DNA of 64,000 bases from Chloroflexota bacterium (GTDB lineage Bacteria > Chloroflexota > Anaerolineae > Anaerolineales > UBA4823), in contig JAKOUW010000096.1 of assembly GCA_029782365.1 (NCBI GenBank), positions 362,467 through 426,466 of the forward strand, given 5' to 3'. Position numbers and translations under genes: made by a program. Of the stretch, positions 38,579 through 49,800 are shown one piece after another. Numbering within the stretch: position 1 is the stretch's first letter; each line of letters begins with the position of its first letter. Below the pieces are notes generated by a model. That model was not told the origin of the DNA and did not search any database. It saw only the letters and a program-made list of their open reading frames with translations.

Positions 38579-40675
38579 ATGCTGAAACGTCTGTGGGTGC
38601 ACATATTGCTGTTGGCTGTATTGACTGCTCCAGCCTCATCAACTTTGGCGGATCTTACTGCTCCCAAGGCCAGCCAACCGCTGTACCTTGCCAGTGATCA
38701 CATGGCGCTGTTTCCGGGGGAAAACAACCTGATGAGCGCTATTATAGACCGCGCGCATGGCTTTGCGTATTTTGCCACTCAGACTGCTCCAGGGTATATC
38801 GTCAAAGTGCGATTGTCAGATATGACGCGCCAGGCAGTGTTAAGACTGAACCCTGGCGAAGATAATCTGACAGTCAGCCTGCTGGACGCCTCGCATGGCT
38901 TTGCCTATTTTGCAGCTGGCGTCAAGCCGAGCATCATTATCAAAGTGGCCCTGGCATCCTTCACCCGCGTCAGCGCTTTGACTTTGCAAACCGGCGAGGA
39001 TGGTGTTTTCACGGGTGTGATTGATCCTGCAAACGGATATGCTTATTTCGGCACGGCCGTTGGCGGCGGCCAGCCAGCGAGAATTATCAAAGTGAACCTG
39101 TCCAATTTTAGCCGTTCTGGATCTCTGGTTTTGAATCCAGGCGAACTGGCTCTGCTTTCTTCTGCCATTGATACTGTTCACAGTTTTGCTTATTTTGGCC
39201 TGGACGCCACGCCAGCGGGTGTTGTGAAAATCAACCTGGCTAATTTTAGCCGCGAGGGCGTGCTCTGGCTCAATTCAAACGAGTCACGCGCTCGATCAGC
39301 AGTTGTGGATCCCGCTGGTTTGTACGCTTATTTTGGCATGGAGGCCAAAATCGGCTCCTCAGGTTCTCCAGTTGTCCGTGTGCGTCTGTCGGATTTCAAG
39401 CGAGTTGATGCGCTCGTATTAAACAGCGGCGAACAAGGTGTTTTTTCTGAAGCGATCGAAGACAGCGGAACTTACCTATACGCAGTGTGCGATACAAATC
39501 CAGGCCGTATTGTGAAAATTAACTTGACCAATTTCACCCGCAGCGCTGGCCTCAGCCTGGCTGCAGAAACAAATTTGCGTTCCCTGGTGCTCGACCCTGC
39601 CAATGATGGTGGTTTTGCAGGCAGTTACACTTCACCGGGTAAAGTGGTGAAACTCCAACTCAGCAGCCTGGCACGGCAGTCAGCATTGACTTTGTCGCAG
39701 GGGGATAAACGGGTTACCAGCACGCTGGTCGATCCGCAAAACGGATTTGCCTATTTCGCGGTTGACACAACCCCGGCTCGCATCGCTAAGGTGCGCCTTT
39801 CCGACTTCAACCAGGTGGCAAGCCTGGCGCTTAACCCGGGAGAAGTCTCATTCTTTACGGGTGTCCTTGATCCAATTCATGGTTTTGCCTATTTCGGCAG
39901 CAACACCAGCCCCGCGAAAGTGGTAAAAATCAACCTGGCCGACTTCAGCCGCGTCGATTCGATCACCCTGAGCGCCGCAGGTTTTGAAAATTATTTGCGC
40001 TCTTCACTGATTGATATCACGGCCGGTTTTGCCTATTTTGGCACGGATTTAAATCCTGGCCGAATAGTCAAGATCGATTTATCGAATTTTTCTCGCCTAT
40101 CTGCGTTGCCGCTCAACAGCGGTGAGGCAGGCCTGGAAAGCGCGGTCTTGGACTCGACAGCAGGCTTTGCCTATTTCTCCACCCGCACCGACCCAGCAAT
40201 GGTAGTCAAGGTTCGCCTTTCCGATTTCAGTCGGTTTAGTGCAGTCTCTTTCCTGCCGGGAGAAGCGAATGTGATGTCCGCGTTAATCGATCCTGCCGGC
40301 GGATTTGCTTATTTTGGCACCGATACCTCTCCTGGCCAGGTGATAAAGCTTCGTTTGAGTGATTTCAGTCGGGTCGGAAGCCTTACTCTGAACAGCGGTG
40401 AAAATGGGCTGCAAAGCGCTGTGATTGACCCATCTCGAGATATCGCCTTCTTCGGCAGTTATACCTATCCAGGTCGTGTGACAGGAGTGCGCCTGTCCAC
40501 TCTGGCGCGCGCCGGAAGCTTAGCGCTTGGCGATGCTGAAAATTACCTGATCAGCGGCGCAATCGATCCTGCTCACCAGGATGCGTATTTTGGTGCATAC
40601 TTTGATCCAACGCTTGTTATTCGGCTGCATTACACACCCGGTTTCAGCTTGTTTGTTCCAGCGTTGAACAGATAA
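38579..40675 (+). CDS. Secreted beta-propeller-type repeat protein (14 repeats)
   Basis: Signal peptide 'MLKRLWVHILLLAVLTAPASSTLA' from ATG at 38579 with gggagg RBS. About 14 degenerate repeats of the form 'GFAYFGTDTSPGQVIKLRLSDFSRVGSLTLNSGENGLQSAVIDP'. Confidence 0.8.
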   Translation: MLKRLWVHILLLAVLTAPASSTLADLTAPKASQPLYLASDHMALFPGENNLMSAIIDRAHGFAYFATQTAPGYIVKVRLSDMTRQAVLRLNPGEDNLTVSLLDASHGFAYFAAGVKPSIIIKVALASFTRVSALTLQTGEDGVFTGVIDPANGYAYFGTAVGGGQPARIIKVNLSNFSRSGSLVLNPGELALLSSAIDTVHSFAYFGLDATPAGVVKINLANFSREGVLWLNSNESRARSAVVDPAGLYAYFGMEAKIGSSGSPVVRVRLSDFKRVDALVLNSGEQGVFSEAIEDSGTYLYAVCDTNPGRIVKINLTNFTRSAGLSLAAETNLRSLVLDPANDGGFAGSYTSPGKVVKLQLSSLARQSALTLSQGDKRVTSTLVDPQNGFAYFAVDTTPARIAKVRLSDFNQVASLALNPGEVSFFTGVLDPIHGFAYFGSNTSPAKVVKINLADFSRVDSITLSAAGFENYLRSSLIDITAGFAYFGTDLNPGRIVKIDLSNFSRLSALPLNSGEAGLESAVLDSTAGFAYFSTRTDPAMVVKVRLSDFSRFSAVSFLPGEANVMSALIDPAGGFAYFGTDTSPGQVIKLRLSDFSRVGSLTLNSGENGLQSAVIDPSRDIAFFGSYTYPGRVTGVRLSTLARAGSLALGDAENYLISGAIDPAHQDAYFGAYFDPTLVIRLHYTPGFSLFVPALNR

Positions 40676-40957
40676 CCCTGGTTCTCATGGATATTTTTCT
40701 GCGGCTGAATGTTTGCCAAGGACGAAGTGCAATATTAATTTTTCTTATTTTAATTTCCCGTTTCTACACAATTATTAATAATTAATCCACTTTTAACGCC
40801 CTCAAACACCGCTTTTTTATAACTATATTAATAATTCATCCGTATAATGTTGGTATAATTTATCATAATTATTAATAAAATGATCGGACAACCAATCTCT
40901 ATCTTTTTTTGCACGATTATTTTTTATCGCAGCTAGCTGCACAAGCTTCGGTAGTAC

Positions 40958-42355
40958 TTGTATAAAGGCAGGTCCGGTTTGAATCCAGCAAATCTCATGC
41001 GCTTTTTTCAAAGCACCAAACACCGCTGGCTTTTTATAATAATATTGGTGTTCCTGGTGATTACTCTGGAGTTGTTAGAGACGATCACCAAAAGCCTGGT
41101 GCCTGACATAATAGATCTGGCCGCCGAAGTCTTTTTTGAAGGTCTTCTCTTACCATTCAGTATTGTGCTGTTGCTGAACGTGGTAAACCGCCTGTATGCC
41201 GAAAAGAACGCCGCGATTAACCGCCTGTCTCTCCTGCAAGACTTAGAGAGCAAATTGGCAGCCTGCACAACCTGGCCCGACCTCACCAAAACGATTTGCG
41301 CTTTCCCATTTACATTCCTGCCTCTGCTGGGCGTTCGATTGTTTATATTTAATGAAAAAACCCAGGGATTCGAACTCGAGTCGTGGTCCGGATTTGATAA
41401 CAACCCTCAACAATTGCTGGCGCTTAACCAGGCCGAGATCGAGATCAGCGAATGCGAAGCAGGTTCGTCGTATGACTGCCTTGCGCGCGGTCTTTACCGC
41501 TGCGATCCACCAGCTAACCCATCGGGAGTGCCATTCAACCGCTGGTGCCTGCCGCTCAGTCAATCCAGCCAGCCGGTTGCTCTTCTTCACTTATACACCT
41601 CTCCGTTTGTATCCATCGCCGTTGAACACTACGATTTCATCGCCCAAATGGCAGGGCAAATGGCTCTCGCCCTTCTAAACGCGCGCCTGAGCCGCCAGGC
41701 AAGCCGCTCCACAGCTCTGCTTGAAGCAGAACGACAGCGTATCAGCCATGACCTCCACGATATTCTGGGCCAGGATCTGGCGTTCCTGGCGCGCAAATTA
41801 GAATCCCTGGCCGGCGAAACCATTTCACCTGATTTTCCTTTGGTGCGAGAAGAGCTGCAGCGCTTGCACAAGGTCGCGAATGAGGCTTACGAGGTTGTGC
41901 GCGGCACACTGGTTGCCTTGCGCGGCTCAGATACATCTGAATTCTTCATGACTATGGAAGATTATGCCCGTGAATTGGGAGTGCGCTCAGGCTTTGAAGT
42001 TGATTTTCAATGCCTTGGAGAGCAAATTCCCCTTTCGCCTTCTTCGCGCTTTCAAATCTTCAGCATTTTTCGTGAAGCCCTGGCCAACGTCGAACGGCAT
42101 GCCTCCGCCAGTCAAGTTAACGTGCGCCTGCTGGTTGCCGGGGACGGTTTGATGCTGGATATCCAGGATGATGGTTGTGGGTTTGATGCTTCCCACCCGG
42201 TAGGCGCTAACCATTATGGGTTGAAGATCATCGAAGAGAGAACACAACAATTAAATGGAAGCTTCTTATTGAAATCAACCCCCCAGTCTGGCACACGGGT
42301 GTCAGTGCGGCTGCCTATCGATGCCTTACTGCAGCCGAACGGTTCACCTGGATAA
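40958..42355 (+). CDS. Membrane sensor histidine kinase, NarX/HisKA_3 type
   Basis: Two N-terminal TMs, GAF-like region, 'AERQRISHDLHDILGQDLAFLARKLE' H box, 'IQDDGCGFD' HATPase motif. Confidence 0.92.
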   Translation: MYKGRSGLNPANLMRFFQSTKHRWLFIIILVFLVITLELLETITKSLVPDIIDLAAEVFFEGLLLPFSIVLLLNVVNRLYAEKNAAINRLSLLQDLESKLAACTTWPDLTKTICAFPFTFLPLLGVRLFIFNEKTQGFELESWSGFDNNPQQLLALNQAEIEISECEAGSSYDCLARGLYRCDPPANPSGVPFNRWCLPLSQSSQPVALLHLYTSPFVSIAVEHYDFIAQMAGQMALALLNARLSRQASRSTALLEAERQRISHDLHDILGQDLAFLARKLESLAGETISPDFPLVREELQRLHKVANEAYEVVRGTLVALRGSDTSEFFMTMEDYARELGVRSGFEVDFQCLGEQIPLSPSSRFQIFSIFREALANVERHASASQVNVRLLVAGDGLMLDIQDDGCGFDASHPVGANHYGLKIIEERTQQLNGSFLLKSTPQSGTRVSVRLPIDALLQPNGSPG

Positions 42356-42388
42356 GCATTTAGGTTTTCGCATGATGAGGAGAATTAT

Positions 42389-43039
42389 ATGCGCGTAATG
42401 CTTGTTGACGATCATATTATGTTTCGTGAAGGTCTGTCTGGTTTGATTCAAGCCTATAAAGACATAGAAGTTGTTGGGGAGGCCGGCAACGTGCATGATG
42501 CAATTGACCTCGCTCAGAGACTAAGACCCGAATTGATTTTAATGGATTTTGGCCTCACCGACGGCACAGGAGTTCAGGCCACCACCGCGATTTTGGGCGC
42601 CTGCCCCGAGACAAAGGTGGTCTTCCTTTCCGTTGAAGACAGCAATGAAAGTCTGTTTGCCGCCCTGCGCAGCGGCGCCAGCGGTTACTTGCTCAAAAAT
42701 TTATCCACAGCCAAATTGATCGCTGCCATACGGGGCTTGAACAGCGGAGAAGCCCCTCTCTCACGCAAGATGACCACGGAGATCATCCAAGAATTTTCAC
42801 GTCCCAAGGGTCATGTGCGCCCTTCACTCCCGAGCCTTTCTCATCTTACTATGCGCGAAGTGGAAATCCTGCAGCTTCTGGCCAAGGGGTATTCAAACCA
42901 GGAAATCGCTGTTGAATATTCACTGTCGGAACCGACCGTCAAGAATCATGTGCACGTTATTTTGAAGAAACTAGGCGTGACTAACCGCCGCGAAGCCGCC
43001 CACTATGCTCGCCAGCAGGGCTTGACCAGTCCGCTGTAA
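42389..43039 (+). CDS. NarL/LuxR-type response regulator
   Basis: 'MRVMLVDDHIMFREGLSGLI', 'PELILMDFGLTDGTG', 'LTMREVEILQLLAKGYSNQEIAVEYSLSEPTVKNHVHVILKKLGVTNRREAAHYA'. Confidence 0.95.
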   Translation: MRVMLVDDHIMFREGLSGLIQAYKDIEVVGEAGNVHDAIDLAQRLRPELILMDFGLTDGTGVQATTAILGACPETKVVFLSVEDSNESLFAALRSGASGYLLKNLSTAKLIAAIRGLNSGEAPLSRKMTTEIIQEFSRPKGHVRPSLPSLSHLTMREVEILQLLAKGYSNQEIAVEYSLSEPTVKNHVHVILKKLGVTNRREAAHYARQQGLTSPL

Positions 43040-43058
43040 AAGATATTTTCTTACTTTC

Positions 43059-43092
43059 GGGGCTGTCCAAAATTGAGACAGCCCCTTTTTTT
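43059..43092 (+). terminator. Intrinsic terminator after the response regulator
   Basis: ggggctgtc / gacagcccc stem followed by tttttttt. Confidence 0.9.
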
Positions 43093-43200
43093 TAATATTC
43101 ATATCGCGACTGCCTGCCATCGCCTAGTCGATTCTTTGCCTCTATGACATTTATCCATTGAAAATTCCTGCTTGAAGTGCGTAACACCGTTTGATCTAGG

Positions 43201-43225
43201 CGTTTTAATCAAATCGATTAAAACG
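43201..43225. promoter_or_regulatory. Perfect palindrome, candidate operator
   Basis: cgttttaatc-aaatc-gattaaaacg (10-5-10), intergenic. Confidence 0.45.
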
Positions 43226-43284
43226 ATTAAATTTCCTCCCACGAAATGAACCTTTATTGAACCCTAACGGCGGAGGGGGGCTCA

Positions 43285-43749
43285 TTGACCCGCCAATCCC
43301 TGAGAGCTATCATATTAGATAAAGAAAATCTAAATTGTCCAATCGTGCCTCTAAACAGGATCATTCTTGTGGTGAAAGTATTGATCGTTCTTAACACTCG
43401 TAAGGATTTACTGATCGAAGGAATTGAAAGCTATCTTTCCAATCAGCCCGGTTTACTTTTAGAAATGACGATGGTGATGAGCAAACAAAAATTAACTCAA
43501 AAATTCAAAGAGTGCCAGCCAGATGTGATTGTCATGTTCTCGGACCGGGCATCTTCCCAGCAAGAAGAAATGCTGAAAACTTTATTATCTCAAAAGAGTG
43601 ACCTGCGAATTTTATTGGTCAGTAAGGAGGAAAACTCGTGTCTGGTTTTAGATAGGCGAAATATTCAAATCACCGCGCCAGGAGATTTTATTACCTCTCT
43701 GCACGCGCCATCAACCGTGACTCTGGATTGGCCTGCGAATCATAGCTGA
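43285..43749 (+). CDS. Standalone receiver-fold-like protein lacking the phospho-acceptor Asp
   Basis: 'VKVLIVLNTRKDLLIEGIESYLSNQPGLLLEMTMV...KECQPDVIVMFSDRAS...DLRILLVSKEE' follows receiver topology. Start could be TTG 43285 or GTG 43372. Confidence 0.5.
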   Translation: MTRQSLRAIILDKENLNCPIVPLNRIILVVKVLIVLNTRKDLLIEGIESYLSNQPGLLLEMTMVMSKQKLTQKFKECQPDVIVMFSDRASSQQEEMLKTLLSQKSDLRILLVSKEENSCLVLDRRNIQITAPGDFITSLHAPSTVTLDWPANHS

Positions 43750-43802
43750 GCCAAATCGCAGGATTTCCCAGTCATAAAACGAAACAAAGGAGAAATTTTG
43801 AG

Positions 43803-46800
43803 ATGAAAAAAGCAGTCTGGAATATATTCCTCAGCCTGGCAGTCATTTTAGGAGGATTACTGCCGGTAATCCAAATCGCGCCACAGCCAGCGCTTGCGAA
43901 AGCGACCGCAACCACGAACACCCTTAGGTTGCGCGTTGAAAGCGCCCGCCAGTGGATCCCTGCCGGGATTAATAAAGGCGACCCAATCCCTCATTATCGC
44001 TGGCTTGTCGTCCAAGACGACACCGGTGACCCCAGCCATTATGGAACAAGTTTACCTTATGCCCTGGGTAATTCGAACTTCGACTGCACTCCTCAGTCAC
44101 AGGGCGGCGATCCTAATTACCCCGCCAACTGCCAGTGGCCAGCTATCCATTCCGTCAAGGGTGGAACGAGCGCTGAAGTGGTAGCCCAGGGTGATGAAAC
44201 AACTCTCAGCGAAAGCGTCGGCATCGATACCTCCAACTGGCCGGCCAACGATCACAATCCCTTCCACAGATACATGATCTCGGTTATGGCAGATGGGTTT
44301 GATGTTCCGAGTTGCGCGCCATCCCCAACCGTGACCTGCCATGTCGATGGGTTTAAAATCGACGGCGCCTGGTTTTCTCTGCCCCTAACAGATAATGGCG
44401 CCACCACAGCCAATGTGACCGTGGACATGCAGCCTTACCCACTGCCCTTGACCACCGTGCGCATGGCGGTCTGGAATGATATTCAGACCAACGGCGCCTA
44501 TGACACCGGCGAGCCAACGCTGGCCGGGTTTGAAGGTCACATCGCCGATGTGCTTGGCGACGTGGTCACCGATTGGTACGGCAATCCGCTTTGCACCACC
44601 TACCAGCACGATCCGAACGGGCTGATGGTGTTTGATGCAGATGGCCGGCCGGTCATCCAACAGGTGGGCGGCCATTGTTTCAGCGATGCCAACGGCGTCA
44701 TTACCATCCCATACCTGGGCCCGGATCGCTACTCCTCCACCGTCACTCCACCCAATGGACAGGATTGGTTCCAGACCAGCACCCTCGAAGGCTGGCATGA
44801 CTGGGATACCTGGTCCATCGAAGGCTGGAATGGTTACGACCCCGAGTTTGTGCAAGGTGCCGAGCCTTTCCCCTTTGCTGAATTTGGCTTTGTGCAGATT
44901 CAAACCGCCGCGGGTTTGACCGTCAATTCCAGTTCCTGCTGCAACTACGCCTCGCCTGCTTCCGGTGGCTCGATCAAAGGCACCGTGGTGGGCATCGGCG
45001 AATACGCTCCCCAAATCAGCGGCTATAACTTCGGCGGCCAGGGCAAGTACATCATCGAAAACATCAACCGGCCGCTGGTTTCATTGATTGATACGGGCCG
45101 CAATGACAACACCGTCTATGTTGGCCGGGGCAACCCAGATGGAACTTTCAACATCACAAATATCCCAGATGGCGATTATGTTCTTTCGTTTTGGGACGAA
45201 GATCAAGCCTACCTGCTGACCCAGGCCAACGTCAGCATCCAAAACGGTGAAACCATCGATTTGGGTGACCTGGATGTCGCCGCCTGGCACAGCCAGGTGT
45301 TTGGTAAAGTGTGCTTTGACACCAACCGCAACGGCAAATGCGATCCCGATGAGCATGGCATTCCCGGCCTCACGCTCAATCTGATCGATCGCGATAACAA
45401 GCTGGCCTTTTACGGTGATAACACCGCGCACACCGATTCAAATGGCAACTACCGCTTCCCTCGCGCTTACCCGCTTGGCCAATGGGTCGTGACCCAGGGC
45501 TACTGGGAGCAATACTATACCGTCGGTGTGACTTACCAAACCGAGAACCAACCCACCGAGACGACCGTCATGGCGAACGGCGGTTTTGTGGATGTCAGTT
45601 CATTGAATATCATCGGCCACCTGACTCGCATGGACTGGGCGATCCACACCTATGAGACGCCTGCCAATGCGGCGCTTGGCCCCACCAACGGCGGCATCGT
45701 CGGTGAAGTGGTCGCCGCTACCACACGCAATGAACTCGACGCCCGTTTCCAGGCAGTCGAATCCTACGAGCCTGGTCTGCCCGGCGCAACCGTCCACCTG
45801 TATGCTCCGGTGAAATGCGACCCAACTGTGGCCGCTCCGACAGGTACAACCTGCACGCCAACGACAACCGCCTTTGGCTCGGCCAATTACCTGACGAATA
45901 ACTCAGACGGTTCGTTTGTGAAACTGTCCGATAACCTGGGCAATCCGATCGACCTGTATGATCCTTACACCAGTGAAACCTGGCTGCGTCCCACAGATTG
46001 TGTGGCGCGCGATGCCAGCGGGAATCGTGTTCCGGAGCAGGTTTTGCCTTCACTGCCCGGCGACCCTCTGCCTGGCGGCGGTACCGATCCCGGAGGCCAT
46101 GACTGCCTGGAAGCGCCGATGATGTCCAGCCAGGTTGGCAATAACAATATTGGCGACTTCATGCAGGTCAACGGTAACTACGGCTTCACCGCTATCAACC
46201 GCGACCCAACCACTGGCGCCGCTCTCACCAGCGACCAACCTATCCCGCCAGGCGATTACCTGGTGCAGGTTGACCCGCCCGCGGATGCCAACGGGCGCCA
46301 GGCATATGAAGTGGTCAAAGAAGAAGATATCAATATTTTCTCCGGCGACGAATTTGTTGCCCCCGGCGAGACGCCGATCGACCCGCCTTTGCCCAACCGC
46401 ACACCCCCCAACAACATTGTGCCGGCTATCCCGCCCTTCCCCTGCGCAGGTGCTATGCACACGGTGGATGTCGTCGATGACCCAACGGCTGCCCATTTCA
46501 GTGTGCTTGATCCTTCGAACACGCAGGGTGTGTATAACCCCGACATGTACGATGGCGGCGGCAGCCCCTACCAGAATTTGCGCAAGCCTTTGTGCGATGT
46601 CCGCCTGGTGACCGTGCGCAACGGTCGCTCTGCCACGCCGAACTTCCATTTCAAAACTTTTACAGGCTTTGATGCGAATGGTGCACCCTTGCCTGCTGGC
46701 GCTGGCGTTCCGCTGCCCGGCCGCATCTTCGGCATCGTGGTCGATGACCTGAACCTCTCCACCAACCCGAAAGAGCTGTTCTACGGTGAGAAGTACGGCA

Positions 46801-49800
46801 TCCCGAATATTCCAATCGGTATCTATGACTTCGCTAACCGCCTGGTCACCACCATCGAAACCGATCCGCAAGGCCAGTATGAAGTCATCCTGCCTTCCAC
46901 GTCCAGTTACAACTGTCCCCTGCCGGCCGGTCCATGTCCGGGCATTTACCGCTTCCTGGCCAATGACCCCGGTCAGCCAGGCCACTTGAACGCCAATTTC
47001 AACCCGGCTTACCGCACCATCGGCGGCTTCTTCGAAGTCTGGCCGGGCGTAAGCCTGCCTTCCGACCTTGCTCCCACGCCCGTGGCGTTCGGCATAGAGA
47101 ATCCCGGCACCCAACAGTCTCACCCGGCGGCCTGTCTGCTGAATGATCCCACCCAGCCTAATGCGCCGAAAGTGCCCGAGTTCTTCTCAATCAACAAGCC
47201 CTACATGCGCACCATAGACTCTGGCACCGCCCGCAGTTTCACCATCAATGGGCAGGGCTTCGGTGCAATACAGGGCAGCGTGACGCTCAAACCGCAAAAC
47301 GCAAACACAACTTTCGTGATGGATATTATCTCGTGGAGCGATACGGCGATCCAGTTTAGCGTACCGACCTCTGATCCGAACAATCCGGGTCCTGGACCTT
47401 ACCAATTGAAGATTGCTTCAGCCAACGGCCAGAACACGGTGAACGGACTGACCTTCCATGTACTCAATCCAGCCAATGCCAATCAGAATGCCGCTTACAA
47501 CCCGACGGTTTTCGAAGTTGGCCCCGGCCTGACTGGTGCACGGCAGTTCAACTCCACCGATCCAAACCCGACGCTGGCTGCGCATGCTATACAGCGAGCC
47601 CTGGACGCCGCCGCGAGTGTTGGTGGCAGCCCACGTGCCCTGGTGGTGGTGTATCCGAACACTGTTGGTCTTTATAATCCGTATGGTTCTTATTTCGAGA
47701 ACCTGATCATGCACTCACCTGTCAAACTGCAGGGCGTCGGCCCCGGTGGCCTGCGCTCCGATGGCACTTATATCCCCGGCACCGTGATTGACGGCCTGGG
47801 GTATGGAACAGACGGTGAACGTGAAGCTGCCTGGGCAGCCACCTTAGCCGCCATCCCCAACATCGTTGGGCCAAATGGCGCTACGGTTGACCCGGCCACC
47901 ACCGCCGTGCCAGAAGGTGAAGTCATCCTGGCTGTGGCGACCACCACCGGCCAATACGGCTCTTCTTACCAGGCCGCCATTGATGGCATGACTATCCAGA
48001 ATGGTGACGTGCTCGACTTCGTGCCGAACGTTAACTCTTTGGGTAACGGCGGACAGGTGGGCGGCGGCAACAACACACCGGCTAACCCGAATCAGGGCGG
48101 CGGTATCGTGGCGTTTGCCTCTACTCAAAACCTGCGCATTACCAACAACGTAATCAAGCAAAATGGCGGCGCTTATGCTGGCGCTGTCCGCCTTGGAACT
48201 CCGCTGGTCGGCGATAACAATCTGGATAATATCAAGATTGCCAACAACCGCATCATCAACAACGGCGGCAGCAACCTGGCCGGCGCGGTTGGTATCTTCA
48301 CCGGCGCTCAAAATTACGAAATCAACAACAACGACCTGTGCGGCAACTTCTCTGCCGAATACGGCGGCGGCATCAGCCACTTCGGTCTGAGCGGCGGCGG
48401 CAGCATCCATGATAACCGCATCTACTTCAACGGCTCCTACGATGAAGGCGGCGGCATCATCATCGCTGGCGAACCTCCGCTGTCACCGACCTCCTTTGGC
48501 GCTGGCGCTGGCGCGGTGAATATCTTCAACAACCTGATCGAAGCTAACCTGGCCAATGATGACGGCGGTGGTTTGCGCTTCCTCACGGCTGGTAACTTCC
48601 CGTACAACGTGTACAACAACATGATCGTCAACAACATTTCCACGCATGAAGGCGGCGGTGTCGCTATCGATAATGCCCCGAACGTGCGCTTCTACAACAA
48701 CACGGTCATGAAGAACATCACCACCGCCACGGCCGCCACCAGCAATGGTCAGCCGGCTCCCGCTGGCCTCTCATCGGCGGCAAACAATGTCTTCCTGGCC
48801 TTGCCCCCCGGTTCGCCATCCTTCAGCAAGCCGCTGTTGTTCAACAACATCTTCTGGGATAACCGGGCTGGCACCTGGGATCCGAACAGCGGCATGGTGC
48901 GCGGCATCGGCGGCAAAGATCTGCAGGGCAATGTCGATCCCACGCCCATCAACCATTGGGACATGGGCGTGCCCGGTACAGCCTTCCAGCTCGAGCCGAC
49001 AAACTCGCTTCTGCAAAGTGAAACCACACCTCACAACGATGTTGTCGCCAGCTCGACCAACCTGGTGGATCAGGATCCGCTCGTCAAGGACGGTTCTTAC
49101 GACACATCCATCAACGCACTGCCGTGGCGCGGCAACCCGAACTTCATCGCCAGTGTGATCGTGGCTCAAGACGTCCCTGTGACCATCATGGGCGACTACC
49201 ACCTGAGTGGTTCCGGCTCGCCAGCGATCAACCTCGGCGCATCCAGCAAAGCTGTACCATCTTATCAACAGCCTCCGGCAACTTTGGCGGCGCCTGCCTT
49301 TGACTTCGATAACCAGGCTCGCCCGGCGCTCGGCGGTTTCGACAGCGGCGCTGATGAGTATCCTGGCCTGATCTCCGATCTGGCGATCACGAAATCCGAT
49401 AACGTCACCACCGTTCAGCCAGGCAGCGCTGTTCAATACTCAATCGTTGTCTCCAATGCCGGACCGAATGCGGTCACTCAGGCAGCCGTGAGCGACACGC
49501 CTCCTGCCTCTCTCACCAACGTGACCTGGACGTGTGCCCCAGGCGCAGGTTCAAACTGCAGTGCAGCCAACGGAACAGGCAGTATCAACGCTACCGTTGA
49601 TATGCCAGTTGGCGGGAGCGCGGTCTTTACGTTGAACGCCACCGTGTCCAGCAGCCTGACTCCCGCAACAACCTCCATCGCAAACACGGCAACCATCACC
49701 GCGCCGGCGAACACGAACGACCCGAACACGGGCAACAACAGCGCCACCGACACGGACAACGTGGTGTGGGTAGATTTATCAATCACCAAAGACGACGGTG

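Noticed and set aside
38579-40675. Repeat region considered as a CRISPR or DNA satellite
   Set aside because: Periodicity is protein-level (about 45 aa) with degenerate DNA; one continuous ORF with a signal peptide.
40800-41040. Short similarity between 'caaacaccgctttttta' (about 40804) and 'caaacaccgctggcttttta' (about 41017)
   Set aside because: Too short and imperfect; one copy is inside coding sequence. Likely chance.
46050-47123. 357-aa minus-strand ORF and other long antisense ORFs inside the giant surface protein gene (e.g. 44385-45014, 48771-49436)
   Set aside because: Shadow ORFs opposite a clearly coding frame. The translations lack recognisable domains and are low-complexity Arg/Gly/Val-rich.
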